The position numbers and the translations under genes were made by a program. The notes below the pieces were generated by a model. The model did no database searches. It saw only the letters and a list, made by a program, of their open reading frames with translations, and was not told the DNA's origin. From NCBI GenBank assembly GCA_964619485.1, contig CAZUCI010000017.1, positions 1 to 43,895 on the forward strand: a stretch of DNA of 43,895 bases, written 5' to 3'. Below are positions 9,067 to 16,304 of this stretch, one piece after another (position 1 is the first letter of the stretch; each line of letters opens with the position of its first letter). The DNA comes from UBA2882 sp964619485 (GTDB lineage: Bacteria > Bacillota > Clostridia > Lachnospirales > Lachnospiraceae).

Positions 9067-9762
9067 ATGGATAAGATGAATGAAAACAACAGAGTGACCG
9101 TCATGGGAGAGATCGTAGGGGAATTCTCTTTTAGTCACGAGATTTACGGAGAGGGCTTTTATATGGTAGATATTCTTGTGCCAAGGCTGTCAGAAAGTGC
9201 TGACAAAATCCCTCTGATGGTGTCCGAGAGGCTCATCGATGTTACGCAGGATTACAGGGGGAGAAACGCGCAGGTTTCCGGGCAGTTCCGCTCCTACAAC
9301 AGACATGAGGAGAGAAAAAACAAACTGGTATTATCTGTGTTTGTCAGAGAGTGGGAATTTATCGATGAGGTGGAACGCGGAGAGCAGACCAACCACATTG
9401 AGCTGGATGGCTATATCTGCAAGGAGCCGGTGTATCGGAAAACACCTCTTGGAAGAGAAATCGCGGATATTCTGCTGGCTGTAAACCGTCCCTATGGAAA
9501 GAGCGACTACATACCATGTATCAGCTGGGGCAGAAATGCAAGGTTTGCCAATGATTTTACTGTTGGAAGCCGCTGCAGGATTATTGGCCGAATTCAGAGC
9601 CGTGAGTATATGAAGAAAATTTCCGAGGATCAGGCAGAGCGCCGTGTTGCCTATGAGGTCAGTGTAAGCAAGCTGGAGGTGCCGGAGGATGATGATCCCA
9701 TGTATGCCCAGGAAGCAGATGTGGCACTGAGCATGGAAAAGGATCACGAGCTTCTGGTATGA
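9067..9762 (+). CDS. SSB-like protein with two OB-fold domains
   Basis: 231-residue protein that reads as two consecutive single-strand-binding OB-folds. The first is about 8-105 (NNRVTVMGEIVGEF to VREWEFIDE). The second is about 112-215 (NHIELDGYICKEPVYRKTPLGREI, then IPCISWGRNARFANDF and GSRCRIIGRIQSREY), which follows the SSB strand pattern closely. There is no C-terminal DDDIPF-type acidic tip, so it may not recruit repair proteins as canonical SSB does. ATG 9067 was chosen because AAGGGAGAA lies 8 nt upstream; an earlier in-frame start has no such site. It is likely an accessory paralogue, since the housekeeping ssb is usually beside rpsF/rpsR, which are not here. Confidence 0.8.
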   Translation: MDKMNENNRVTVMGEIVGEFSFSHEIYGEGFYMVDILVPRLSESADKIPLMVSERLIDVTQDYRGRNAQVSGQFRSYNRHEERKNKLVLSVFVREWEFIDEVERGEQTNHIELDGYICKEPVYRKTPLGREIADILLAVNRPYGKSDYIPCISWGRNARFANDFTVGSRCRIIGRIQSREYMKKISEDQAERRVAYEVSVSKLEVPEDDDPMYAQEADVALSMEKDHELLV

Positions 9763-9809
9763 AATGCTTCTTTTTCTGCGGAATAACAGAAGCGGGCAGG
9801 GCGGAATGT

Positions 9810-9838
9810 TTGCCAGATTATAAAAAGTATGCTATGAT
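9810..9838 (+). promoter_or_regulatory. Predicted sigma-A promoter of the corrinoid adenosyltransferase gene
   Basis: TTGCCA (9810-9815), a 17-nt spacer and TATGAT (9833-9838) lie 40 nt before the start codon. No cobalamin riboswitch is recognisable in the short leader. Confidence 0.6.
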
Positions 9839-9878
9839 ACATCAATCTAATTAACTTTTGGATCAAAGTAGGTGCAAT

Positions 9879-10370
9879 ATGAAACAAGGAAAAGTAAAAA
9901 TTTATACCGGAGATGGTCACGGGAAAACCCCGGCAGCGCTTGGAGAAGCCTTATATGCAGCTGGCGAGGGAAAGCAGGTTATCATTGTCCAGTTCATGAA
10001 GGGAAAGGGACTCTCTGAAAACGAGTTTACCAAGCGACTGGAGCCGGAAATAAAGTTTTTTTGTTTTGAAAAGACAAACAGGGATTATTCTGATTTGTCC
10101 AGCGAAGAGAAGACAGAGGAAACTATGAATATCCGCAATGGTATTAATTTTGCCAAAAAAGTCCTGTCAACAGGCGGATGTGATCTTCTGATCTTAGACG
10201 AGGTACTTGGACTTCTGGATGTGGGAATCATTTCAATGGAAGATTTGGAAAATCTTCTGATGGCAAGAGATGAGAGTACAACCGTTATTATGACGGGGAT
10301 TCAGCTGAAGAGTGAAGTTGTGAAGCTGGCAGATGAGATTTCAAAAATCGAGACAATGCCTATTGCATAA
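9879..10370 (+). CDS. Corrinoid (cob(I)yrinate a,c-diamide) adenosyltransferase, CobO/BtuR family
   Basis: 163-residue P-loop enzyme that transfers the 5'-deoxyadenosyl group of ATP to cob(I)alamin or a precursor. Walker A is GDGHGKT (residues 11-17), followed by Pro where Thr is common (GKTPAALG). A phosphate/corrin-side motif VIIVQFMKGKG follows, and the Walker-B-like LLILDEVLGLLDVGII is at about 101-116. ATG 9879 gives the usual start MKQGKVKIYTGDGHGK; a TTG at 9858 is less likely. No other cobalamin gene is nearby, suggesting a role in salvage of imported corrinoid. Its length is slightly below the 170-200 typical of the family. Confidence 0.88.
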   Translation: MKQGKVKIYTGDGHGKTPAALGEALYAAGEGKQVIIVQFMKGKGLSENEFTKRLEPEIKFFCFEKTNRDYSDLSSEEKTEETMNIRNGINFAKKVLSTGGCDLLILDEVLGLLDVGIISMEDLENLLMARDESTTVIMTGIQLKSEVVKLADEISKIETMPIA

Positions 10371-10423
10371 TAGCCCCGCTGGTGGTATTCTGTTGATAGA
10401 TGCAGTAACGCATAAATAAAAAA

Positions 10424-10581
10424 GATAGAGGTCGCGTGTTTTATCAGTAACCATTTGGATGTTCAGGAACAGATGATGGATGGAGAAAGGAAAAGACGCC
10501 GAAAGAGATATTACCTGATAATATTTTCTTGGGCATACAGTGAATAATTGTATGACTGTCATCGTTTGATGAAGAGCTATC
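10424..10581 (+). promoter_or_regulatory. Lysine riboswitch (L-box) controlling dapA
   Basis: The gap 10371-10681 holds a structured leader matching the L-box aptamer. The closing P1 stem is GATAG (10424-10428) with CTATC (10577-10581). Conserved segments appear in order: GATAGAGGTCGCG, CAGTAA, GGAGAAAGG, GCCGAAA (10498-10504), TTGGG, CTGTCATCG (10556-10564) and GAAGAGCTATC. A terminator follows at 10613-10641, giving the usual transcription-off arrangement when lysine is abundant. Placement before dapA, the first committed step to lysine, fits known L-box targets. Segment matching was by eye. Confidence 0.88.
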
Positions 10582-10612
10582 GGAACTTAATTTTAAAGTT
10601 TGATAAATTAAG

Positions 10613-10641
10613 AAGCCGTTCTCTCCGAACGGCTTTTTCTT
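10613..10641 (+). terminator. Riboswitch-controlled terminator upstream of dapA
   Basis: GCCGTTC (10615-10621) and GAACGGC (10627-10633) form a perfect stem with a 5-nt loop followed by TTTTTC. A second hairpin, CTTAATTT with AAATTAAG (10586-10612), lies between the aptamer and this stem and abuts it, so it is a candidate for competing structure. Confidence 0.85.
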
Positions 10642-10681
10642 ATACCATTTAAGTTTTGTCAGACATAAGGAGGAAATGAGA

Positions 10682-11569
10682 ATGTCTATTTTTACAGGCG
10701 CAGGTGTTGCGATTGTCACACCTTTTCATGAAGATGGAAGTGTAAACTATGAGGCTTTCGCAAAACAAATTGAATTACAGATTGCAGGCGGAACAGTCGC
10801 AATTATTGTATGTGGAACAACAGGAGAGGCTTCCTGCTTAAGCCACGAGGAGCACCTGGAGGTAATCCGCTATTGTGTTGAGGTGGTGAATAAGAGAATC
10901 CCTGTCATCGCAGGAACCGGCTCAAATTGCACAGAAACAGCTATTTATTTATCCAAAGAGGCTGAGAAAGCCGGAGTTGATGGTCTCTTAATTGTCACTC
11001 CTTACTATAATAAATGCACACAGAAGGGACTCTACGAGCATTTCAAAATGGTGGCAGAATCCGTAAATGTTCCAATCATTCTTTATAACATTCCAGGCAG
11101 AACCGGCGGCGTATTAATTGCACCGGAAACGGTATGTGGACTGTGTAAAGAAGTGAAGAATATTGTCGGTGTAAAGGATGCTACAGGAAATCTCTCCGGT
11201 GTGGCAAGACTGATACATATGGCAGAGGGCTGCGTTGATGTATACTCCGGAAATGATGATCAGATTGTTCCAATTCTTTCTCTTGGTGGAAAGGGTGTTA
11301 TCTCTGTTTTATCCAACGTGGCACCGAAACAGACTCACGATATCTGTCAGATGTACTTTGATGGAAATGTGACAGGAAGCCGGGACCTGCAGATAAAAGC
11401 AATTCCGGTTATTGATGGACTGTTCTGTGAAGTAAATCCAATTCCTGTTAAGAAAGCAATGAATCTGATGGGATTAGAGGCCGGACCGATGAGAAGACCT
11501 CTGACTGAGATGGAACCGGAGCATGCCGCAGTGCTGGAAAAGGCAATGAAGGAATTTGGTATTTTATAA
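10682..11569 (+). CDS. dapA: 4-hydroxy-tetrahydrodipicolinate synthase
   Basis: 295-residue TIM-barrel class I aldolase that condenses pyruvate with aspartate semialdehyde in the diaminopimelate/lysine pathway. Visible catalytic residues are the Schiff-base Lys165 in GVKDATG, Tyr135 and Arg140 in LYNIPGRTG, and Thr46/Thr47 in CGTTGEA. ATG 10682 lies 8 nt after AAGGAGG; the ATG at 10676 is only about 2 nt from it and is rejected. Expression is under the lysine riboswitch. A terminator separates it from dapB, so dapB probably receives only part of this transcript or has its own start. Confidence 0.97.
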   Translation: MSIFTGAGVAIVTPFHEDGSVNYEAFAKQIELQIAGGTVAIIVCGTTGEASCLSHEEHLEVIRYCVEVVNKRIPVIAGTGSNCTETAIYLSKEAEKAGVDGLLIVTPYYNKCTQKGLYEHFKMVAESVNVPIILYNIPGRTGGVLIAPETVCGLCKEVKNIVGVKDATGNLSGVARLIHMAEGCVDVYSGNDDQIVPILSLGGKGVISVLSNVAPKQTHDICQMYFDGNVTGSRDLQIKAIPVIDGLFCEVNPIPVKKAMNLMGLEAGPMRRPLTEMEPEHAAVLEKAMKEFGIL

Positions 11570-11591
11570 AATACATGCTAACATAAAAGAG

Positions 11592-11640
11592 AAAAGCAAA
11601 TGAAAAGACGCAGCGTTTACTGTGTTTCATTTGCTTTTTT
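11592..11640 (+). terminator. Intrinsic terminator between dapA and dapB
   Basis: AAAAGCAAATGAAA (11592-11605) pairs with TTTCATTTGCTTTT and ends in six T. The stem is about 13 bp with a 19-nt loop. It is strong enough to reduce or end transcription before dapB. Confidence 0.82.
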
Positions 11641-11663
11641 CGGTAGAGTGAAAGGACAAAAAA

Positions 11664-12425
11664 ATGACAAGAATTATTATGCATGGCTGTAACGGGAAAA
11701 TGGGACAGACCATCACAAAGATTGTAAATGAAGATGAAAACACCCAGATTGTTGCTGGTGTAGATGTATGCGAAGGACCTGAACAGGGCTATCCTGTTTT
11801 TAAGACAATTGAGGACTGCAATGTGGAAGCAGATGCAGTCATTGATTTCTCTCATTTTTCCTGTGTGGATAAGCTTTTGGACTGGTGTGTGGATAAGAAA
11901 ATGCCGGTAGTACTCTGTACAACAGGGCTCTCCAGTGAACAGCTTGAAAAGGTGAAGGAGGCAGCAACAAAGACAGCAGTCTTAAAATCAGCAAACATGT
12001 CACTTGGTATCAATATGCTGTTAAAGCTTTTAAAGGAAGCAACGAACATTCTTGCCCCAGCCGGGTTTGACATTGAAATTGTGGAGAAGCATCATAAATT
12101 AAAGCTGGATGCACCAAGCGGAACCGCACTGGCATTGGCTGACTCCATCAACGAAGAATTAAATAATGAATATGAATATGTTTTTGACAGAAGCAGCCGC
12201 AGCGAGAGAAGACCGAAAAAAGAAATCGGAATTTCAGCAGTCCGTGGTGGAACCATTGTCGGGGATCATGATGTGATTTTTGCAGGTGAGGATGAGGTTA
12301 TCACCTTTAATCACACGGCATATTCCAAAGCAGTCTTTGGAAAGGGTGCTGTACAGGCAGCAAAATTTTTAAAGGGAAAAGCAGCAGGCTTGTATGATAT
12401 GAGCCATGTCATTGATGCACAATAA
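11664..12425 (+). CDS. dapB: 4-hydroxy-tetrahydrodipicolinate reductase
   Basis: 253-residue NAD(P)H-dependent reductase, the step after DapA in diaminopimelate synthesis. The Rossmann glycine-rich motif is HGCNGKMGQ (7-15), CTTGLS (85-90) is in the nucleotide domain, and the substrate/catalytic motif EKHHKLKLDAPSGTA (141-155) holds the catalytic His and Lys. C-terminal GDHDVIFAGEDEVITFNHTA is typical. The ATG follows GAAAGGA at 8 nt. Complete. It sits between dapA and fbp on the same strand. Confidence 0.97.
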   Translation: MTRIIMHGCNGKMGQTITKIVNEDENTQIVAGVDVCEGPEQGYPVFKTIEDCNVEADAVIDFSHFSCVDKLLDWCVDKKMPVVLCTTGLSSEQLEKVKEAATKTAVLKSANMSLGINMLLKLLKEATNILAPAGFDIEIVEKHHKLKLDAPSGTALALADSINEELNNEYEYVFDRSSRSERRPKKEIGISAVRGGTIVGDHDVIFAGEDEVITFNHTAYSKAVFGKGAVQAAKFLKGKAAGLYDMSHVIDAQ

Positions 12426-12473
12426 CAGGATGGCGGTCGTTGTGACGACATTCCATAAAGCAGGAGAGAAACT

Positions 12474-14432
12474 ATGGATTCATTGGAATTGAAATATTTA
12501 AAGAGTCTGGCGAAGCAGTATCCAACCATTGCATCGGCCAGCACGGAGATTATCAACCTTTCCTCCATATTGAATCTTCCAAAAGGAACCGAGCATTTCC
12601 TGACGGATATTCACGGAGAGTATGAGCAGTTCAACCATGTACTCAAAAACGGTTCCGGATCTGTGAGAAGAAAAATTGATGAGGAATTTGGTAATACCTT
12701 AAGCAACAAGGATAAAAAGAGTCTGGCCACTCTGATTTATTATCCAAAGGAGAAGCTGGAGATTGTTTTAAAGGAAGAAGATAATATTGAGGACTGGTAT
12801 AAGATTACCCTGTATCGTCTGGTTCAGATTACCAAGCATGTTTCTTCCAAATACACCAGATCTAAAGTCAGAAAAGCCTTACCAAAAGATTTCGCTTATA
12901 TTATAGAAGAATTAATTACCGAAAAAGCAGAGGTGCAGGACAAAGAGGCTTATTATAATGAAATCGTCCACACCATCATCCGCATTGGACGTGCTCCGGA
13001 GTTTATTATTGCTCTTTGTGAGCTGGTTCAGCGTCTGGTTATCGATCATCTTCATATTGTTGGAGATGTCTATGACAGAGGACCGGGACCTCACATTATC
13101 ATGCACACCCTGCGCCATTATCATTCTGTGGATGTACAGTGGGGAAATCATGATGTGGTCTGGATGGGGGCAGCTAGTGGCCATCTGGCCTGCATTGCCA
13201 ATGTTATTCGAATGTCAGCCCGCTATGGAAACCTGGATACCCTGGAGGAAGGCTATGGAATTAACCTGATTCCACTGGCTACCTTTGCCATGGAGCAGTA
13301 CCGCAACACAAAATGTGATATCTTTTCCATTAAATACAATACCAACTACAACACCAAGGATCTTGGTCTGGATATGCGTATGCATAAGGCAATTACCATT
13401 ATTCAGATGAAGCTGGAGGGGCAGATTATCATGCGCAGACCAGAGTTTGAAATGCAGGACCGTCTGCTCCTTGATAAAATTGATTATGATAAAAAAACCG
13501 TTATGGTTTATGGAAAAGAATATCCTATGCGCGATACAGATTTTCCAACGGTTGATCCGAAGGATCCATACCGCCTGACCAAAGAGGAGGAGGAGGTCAT
13601 GGACCGCCTGCGCCAGGCATTTATGAGATGTGATAATCTGCAGAAGGATATCCGTTTCATGTTTTCCAAGGGCAGCATGTACAAAATTTATAATTCCAAC
13701 CTGCTCTATCACGGCTGTGTGCCAATGGATGAGGAGGGGAATTTCCTGAAGGTTAATATCTATGGAAAAGAGTATTCCGGGAAGGCACTCTATGATGTTT
13801 TGGATAATTATGCCAGAAAGGGATACTACGGAACCAGAGAATCCGGGGAAAAAATGAAAGGCCAGGATATTATCTGGTATATCTGGGCAGGACCGAAGTC
13901 TCCTGTTTTTGGTAAGGATAAGATGGCAACCTTTGAGAGATACTTTATTGCAGATAAGGCATCTCATGAAGAAAAGAAAAATGCATATTACAGACTCTAT
14001 GACAGAGAGGATATTATCAATAAAATCCTCAATGAATTTGGCTTAAAAAATGAAAAATCCCACATTATCAACGGACATGTTCCGGTGGAGCTGAAAAATG
14101 GAGAATCCCCAATCAAGTGTGGTGGGAAGCTTTTGGTTATTGACGGTGGTTTCAGCAAGGCATATCAGAGTAAAACAGGGATTGCCGGCTATACGCTGGT
14201 TGCAAATTCCTATGGACTGCGCCTGGTTTCCCATGAGCCATTTGAATCCGCTGAGGCTGCCATCCGCAACGAGTCGGATATCTTTTCTGATTCCATTTTT
14301 GTGGAAACTGTTTTACAGAGACAGAGAGTTGCAGATACCGATATTGGTGTGGAGCTGCGTGAGATGATTCATCAGCTGGAAGAATTATTAGAGGCCTACA
14401 GAGAAGGTATCATAGTTGAAAAGGATGTATAA
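12474..14432 (+). CDS. fbp: Class III fructose-1,6-bisphosphatase
   Basis: 652-residue metallophosphatase of the Firmicutes-type class III FBPase family, converting fructose-1,6-bisphosphate to fructose-6-phosphate in gluconeogenesis. Phosphoesterase motifs are visible: TDIHGEYEQFNHVL near the N-terminus, GDVYDRGPGPHIIMHTL (about 195-211) and WGNHDVVWMGAASG (about 221-234). Later INGHVPV and GGFSKAYQSKTGIAGYT complete the site. The length matches the family (about 640-670). ATG 12474 follows AGGAGAG. The stop codon lies inside the loop of a 10-bp inverted repeat. Confidence 0.97.
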   Translation: MDSLELKYLKSLAKQYPTIASASTEIINLSSILNLPKGTEHFLTDIHGEYEQFNHVLKNGSGSVRRKIDEEFGNTLSNKDKKSLATLIYYPKEKLEIVLKEEDNIEDWYKITLYRLVQITKHVSSKYTRSKVRKALPKDFAYIIEELITEKAEVQDKEAYYNEIVHTIIRIGRAPEFIIALCELVQRLVIDHLHIVGDVYDRGPGPHIIMHTLRHYHSVDVQWGNHDVVWMGAASGHLACIANVIRMSARYGNLDTLEEGYGINLIPLATFAMEQYRNTKCDIFSIKYNTNYNTKDLGLDMRMHKAITIIQMKLEGQIIMRRPEFEMQDRLLLDKIDYDKKTVMVYGKEYPMRDTDFPTVDPKDPYRLTKEEEEVMDRLRQAFMRCDNLQKDIRFMFSKGSMYKIYNSNLLYHGCVPMDEEGNFLKVNIYGKEYSGKALYDVLDNYARKGYYGTRESGEKMKGQDIIWYIWAGPKSPVFGKDKMATFERYFIADKASHEEKKNAYYRLYDREDIINKILNEFGLKNEKSHIINGHVPVELKNGESPIKCGGKLLVIDGGFSKAYQSKTGIAGYTLVANSYGLRLVSHEPFESAEAAIRNESDIFSDSIFVETVLQRQRVADTDIGVELREMIHQLEELLEAYREGIIVEKDV

Positions 14433-14444
14433 ATCTATGATACC
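14406..14444 (+). repeat. Inverted repeat spanning the end of fbp
   Basis: GGTATCATAG (14406-14415) and CTATGATACC (14435-14444) are a perfect 10-bp inverted repeat with a 19-nt loop containing the fbp stop codon. No T-run follows. It may protect or end the fbp mRNA. Confidence 0.6.
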
Positions 14445-14466
14445 CTGTAAGGCCCAGGCATGAAAA

Positions 14467-14982
14467 TTAACGGTTGGCAGTGTTATTTGTTCCGGTTGCA
14501 CCATTGGTTACATCACTGACTGCATTGCCGGTATCCTGTAAAACATTACCGGCTGCGTTTCCAACGTCATCAACAGCATCGGTAACGTCATCGACAATGC
14601 CGTCTCCGTTGGTATCTGAGGCTGTTCCGTTTCCACCAGTTGAATCGGTACCGTTTGTAGCAGCACCACTGTTGCCATTTGTTCCGGTACCAGTACCTTC
14701 TGTACCGGTGCCGCTTCCGCCGCCTTCGGTACCGCTTCCGCTGCCTCCAGTGCCGCTTCCGCCACCCTCTGTGCCGGTTCCGGACTGGCTGTCAGTACCA
14801 GAGGTGCCGTTTTCGGTAGCATCATTTAAGCTGTTCCCGCTGTTGGAATCCGAACCTTGTCCGGACTCCCCAGCCATGTCAGAGTTATCATTGGTGTTAT
14901 TCTGGCCGCTACTGCCGCAGGCTGTGAAGCTCGAAAGCATCAAAATTAAGAGGGCAGTAAATAAAAAATAATTTTTTTTCAT
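14467..14982 (-). CDS. Low-complexity Gly/Ser/Thr-rich lipoprotein
   Basis: 171-residue predicted lipoprotein: MKKNYF start, hydrophobic core and lipobox SFTAC, with the lipidated Cys at about 22. The mature part is a flexible Gly/Ser/Thr-rich linker (about 25-125) with repeats of GSGTEGG/GTG type. A C-terminal segment of about 40 residues follows, with DTNGDGIVDDV (like the Ca2+ loop of dockerins and EF-hands) and two VxDDVGNAAGN/VQDTGNAVSD-like heptads. AAAGGAGAA precedes the start. It probably sits on the outer face of the membrane; function unknown. It is convergent with fbp. Only the Ca2+-loop resemblance suggests a ligand, and weakly. Confidence 0.8.
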   Translation of the reverse strand: MKKNYFLFTALLILMLSSFTACGSSGQNNTNDNSDMAGESGQGSDSNSGNSLNDATENGTSGTDSQSGTGTEGGGSGTGGSGSGTEGGGSGTGTEGTGTGTNGNSGAATNGTDSTGGNGTASDTNGDGIVDDVTDAVDDVGNAAGNVLQDTGNAVSDVTNGATGTNNTANR

Positions 14983-15061
14983 AATCCAATTCTCCTTTCA
15001 ATGCCTGAGAATACTATGTGTAAATTAAAACAATATTATTCATGCGCCACAAAAAGAGGAG

Positions 15062-15077
15062 TTGGAAAATTTTCCAA
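15062..15077. promoter_or_regulatory. Perfect 16-bp palindrome in the leader of the HisA-like gene
   Basis: TTGGAAAATTTTCCAA is fully self-complementary and sits 17 nt before the start codon. It resembles an operator for a dimeric regulator; as RNA it has no loop and would be a poor hairpin. Confidence 0.4.
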
Positions 15078-15094
15078 GGAAAAGGTAAGAGAAC

Positions 15095-15871
15095 ATGGAA
15101 TTTCGTCCCTGTATTGATATTCATAATGGAAGTGTAAAGCAGATTGTGGGCGGCAGCCTGAAGGACAGCCATGATGAGGCTTTTGAAAATTTTGTAGCAG
15201 AAAAGGGCGCAGATTACTATGCCTCTTTATATAAGAAGCATGGACTTTACGGTGGACATATCATTCTTTTGAATGGAAAAGAGAGTCCGTATTATGAAGC
15301 CACCAGGCAGCAGGCGTTAAAGGCTCTTTGTGCATTTCCGGGTGGTATGCAGATTGGTGGAGGAGTAAATGATGAAAATGCTGCTTCCTATATAGAAGCA
15401 GGCGCTTCTCATGTGATTGTGACATCTTTTATTTTTAAGGACGGAAAAATCAATATGGATAACTTGTTTAAATTGGTTGACATAATAGGGAAAGAGCATA
15501 TTGTTATTGATTTGAGTGCCAGAAAATATGAGGATGGTTATCATGTTTGCACAGATCGCTGGCAGAATAAAAGCGAGAGTTTGGTTGACATAAATCTTAT
15601 GGAAAAATTGTCGAATTACTGTGACGAATTCCTCATTCATGCAGTGGATGTGGAAGGAAAAAGTCAGGGCATCGAGCAGGAACTGGTGACAATGCTCGGT
15701 TCCTTTGAAGGATGTCCCATCACCTATGCGGGTGGCGTTCATTCCTACGAGGACCTTGCTTTATTAAAGAAGCTGGGAAAGGACCGGATTCACATTACAA
15801 TCGGAAGTGCACTGGATTTGTTCGGCGGTGGATTGAAGTTTGAGAAGGTCTGTGAGATTTGCAGGGGGTAG
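15095..15871 (+). CDS. hisA: Eukaryote-type ProFAR isomerase (HisA/HIS6-like)
   Basis: 258-residue (beta-alpha)8-barrel isomerase. It should convert ProFAR to PRFAR in histidine synthesis. Motifs follow the yeast HIS6 pattern rather than the usual bacterial HisA: FRPCIDIHNGSVKQIVGG (3-20), MQIGGGVND, HVIVTSFIF, IVIDLSARKYEDGYHV, DEFLIHAVDVEGKSQGI, ITYAGGVHSYEDL and IGSALDLFGG. The first-strand Asp (CID) and the later Asp in AVDVEG are in place for catalysis. It stands alone, with no other his gene in the window. It starts behind the palindrome at 15062-15077, and a 13-bp tandem repeat begins right after the stop. The assignment rests on remembered family motifs and is strong. Confidence 0.88.
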   Translation: MEFRPCIDIHNGSVKQIVGGSLKDSHDEAFENFVAEKGADYYASLYKKHGLYGGHIILLNGKESPYYEATRQQALKALCAFPGGMQIGGGVNDENAASYIEAGASHVIVTSFIFKDGKINMDNLFKLVDIIGKEHIVIDLSARKYEDGYHVCTDRWQNKSESLVDINLMEKLSNYCDEFLIHAVDVEGKSQGIEQELVTMLGSFEGCPITYAGGVHSYEDLALLKKLGKDRIHITIGSALDLFGGGLKFEKVCEICRG

Positions 15872-15990
15872 GAAGAAAGAGTAGTAGGCAAGAGTAGTAA
15901 GAAAGAGTAGTAGGTAAGTGGAGTAAGTAAGTGAAGTAAGAGTAGGAAGAGCAATAAGTAAAAGAAGTAAGTGAAGTATAGGTAAGATTG
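15872..15990 (+). repeat. Purine-rich 13-bp tandem repeat, degenerating downstream
   Basis: Starting right after the hisA stop, AAGAGTAGTA recurs at 15877, 15890 and 15903, an exact 13-bp period. Degenerate copies (AAGTGGAGTAAGT, AAGTGAAGTAAG) continue to about 15990. The strand is nearly all A/G/T with GTA steps. No coding function is apparent on either strand. Confidence 0.7.
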
Positions 15991-16029
15991 CTGCAGATGT
16001 TAGAAATAGGAAAACGGTTTGTCGTGCTG

Positions 16030-16068
16030 TTGGACAATTATTGGCGCTTTTTGACGAGAATTGTCCAA
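16030..16068. repeat. TTGTCCA inverted repeat 1
   Basis: TTGGACAATT (16030-16039) and AATTGTCCAA (16059-16068) are perfect 10-bp arms around a 19-nt spacer. No T-run follows. It is the first of several TTGTCCA elements in the 591-bp gap between hisA and the sigma gene. Confidence 0.7.
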
Positions 16069-16121
16069 AGTAGTTTTCCATGAAGACCAAAAAACAGCAT
16101 ATCGGTTTACATAAAAAAGTT

Positions 16122-16168
16122 CGTGGACAATAAGCCGCTCTCATGAGGGTCAGTTGTCCACGTTTTTT
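16122..16168 (+). terminator. Intrinsic terminator after the HisA-like gene
   Basis: CGTGGACAA (16122-16130) and TTGTCCACG (16154-16162) are perfect 9-bp arms followed by TTTTTT. The left side shares CATAAAAAAGTYCGTGGACA with the terminator at 6874. Confidence 0.85.
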
Positions 16169-16269
16169 GCTTTTGTTGGATAACTATATGGATATGATGG
16201 CGATATTAATCCAAAATCCATTATGTTAACTATGTTATGTAAAGCAATATAAGAAACCTGAAAATCTTT

Positions 16270-16304
16270 TGGACAATTTTTTTTATATTGAAAAAAATTG
16301 TCCA
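16270..16304. repeat. TTGTCCA inverted repeat 2 (14-bp arms)
   Basis: TGGACAATTTTTTT (16270-16283) and AAAAAAATTGTCCA (16291-16304) are perfect 14-bp arms with a 7-nt loop. The right arm is also the first unit of the tandem array at 16298-16410. Confidence 0.75.

Noticed and set aside
9763..9878. Cobalamin riboswitch before the corrinoid adenosyltransferase gene
   Set aside because: The promoter leaves a leader of only about 35 nt, too short for the aptamer, and no B12-box was seen.
14474..14971. 165-codon plus-strand ORF opposite the lipoprotein gene
   Set aside because: Its Pro/Val/Leu-rich repeats are the antisense image of the Gly/Ser/Thr repeats; the minus-strand frame has a ribosome site, signal peptide and lipobox.
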